From NCBI GenBank assembly GCA_027886175.1, contig JAJNNQ010000013.1:3522001-3586000 (forward strand): a stretch of DNA of 64,000 nucleotides, written 5' to 3'. The stretch is from Phylloscopus collybita. Its lineage: Eukaryota > Chordata > Aves > Passeriformes > Phylloscopidae. Each line of letters begins with the position of its first letter. The first letter of the stretch is position 1. A program made the translations under genes and the position numbers. The notes under the pieces were generated by a model. The model was not told the DNA's origin. It made no database searches and worked only from the letters and a program-made list of their open reading frames with translations. Of the stretch, positions 63,967-64,000 are shown one piece after another.

Positions 63967-64000
63967 TGGTAATTGATCGTTTGACTATTTGGTACACAAC

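Noticed and set aside
1..64000. tRNA genes, rRNA, CRISPR arrays, bacterial operon features
   Set aside because: No TTCGA-containing T-loop with flanking acceptor pairing was found, no spaced direct-repeat arrays, and the sequence is clearly vertebrate.

Overview
The window looks like non-coding nuclear DNA from a bird, most likely a songbird (passerine). It is AT-rich, has no CpG island, and shows no recognisable exon, tRNA, rRNA or CRISPR array. The longest open frames are about 120 codons, which is what chance gives in 64 kb read in six frames. The avian call rests on the repeats. There are several CR1 LINE fragments with the typical avian 3' sequence and the ORF2 C-terminal frame (FSLE(K/R)(K/R)RLRGD and similar). 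There are also two LTRs that resemble, from memory, passerine endogenous-retrovirus LTRs. No database could be searched, so family names are recognition calls.

Layout. 1-5.9 kb: unique AT-rich DNA with a CAA microsatellite. 5.98-6.06 kb: CR1 3' end, plus strand. 8.38-8.69 kb and 10.44-10.86 kb: two CR1 fragments, minus strand. About 12.16-13.48 kb: a long, very decayed plus-strand CR1-type ORF2 that resembles the CR1s of turtles more than recent avian copies. 15.4-22.6 kb: unique sequence with poly(A) and small microsatellites. 22,583-23,176: a solo LTR (minus strand) with perfect 5-bp target duplications. 24.4-25.1 kb: A-rich low complexity, then an old CR1/SINE-like tail. About 27.73-28.22 kb: a second solo LTR, minus strand. 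28.2-37.2 kb: unique. 37.28-37.96 kb: two plus-strand CR1 pieces in non-collinear order. 47.75-47.98 kb: CR1 3' end running into a degenerate TATACCA/ATTCTATA repeat. 53,855-53,878: a perfect 24-bp palindrome made of two head-to-head CCAAT boxes. About 57.51-58.48 kb: a second ancient CR1 ORF2 relic carrying an (AAAAC)n tract. 60.2-60.64 kb: a less AT-rich block ending in A30(TAAAA)3. 63.36-63.93 kb: CR1 plus strand with its 3' end next to a TA-rich tail.

No genes act together here. The window is best read as an intergenic desert or the inside of a large intron, with layers of retroelements of different ages. No new coding system was found. The more notable items are the palindromic double CCAAT element, the two ancient CR1 ORF2 fossils, the clean solo LTR, a CpG-retaining patch near 14.33-14.41 kb, and a possible retrocopy-like block at 60.2-60.6 kb.
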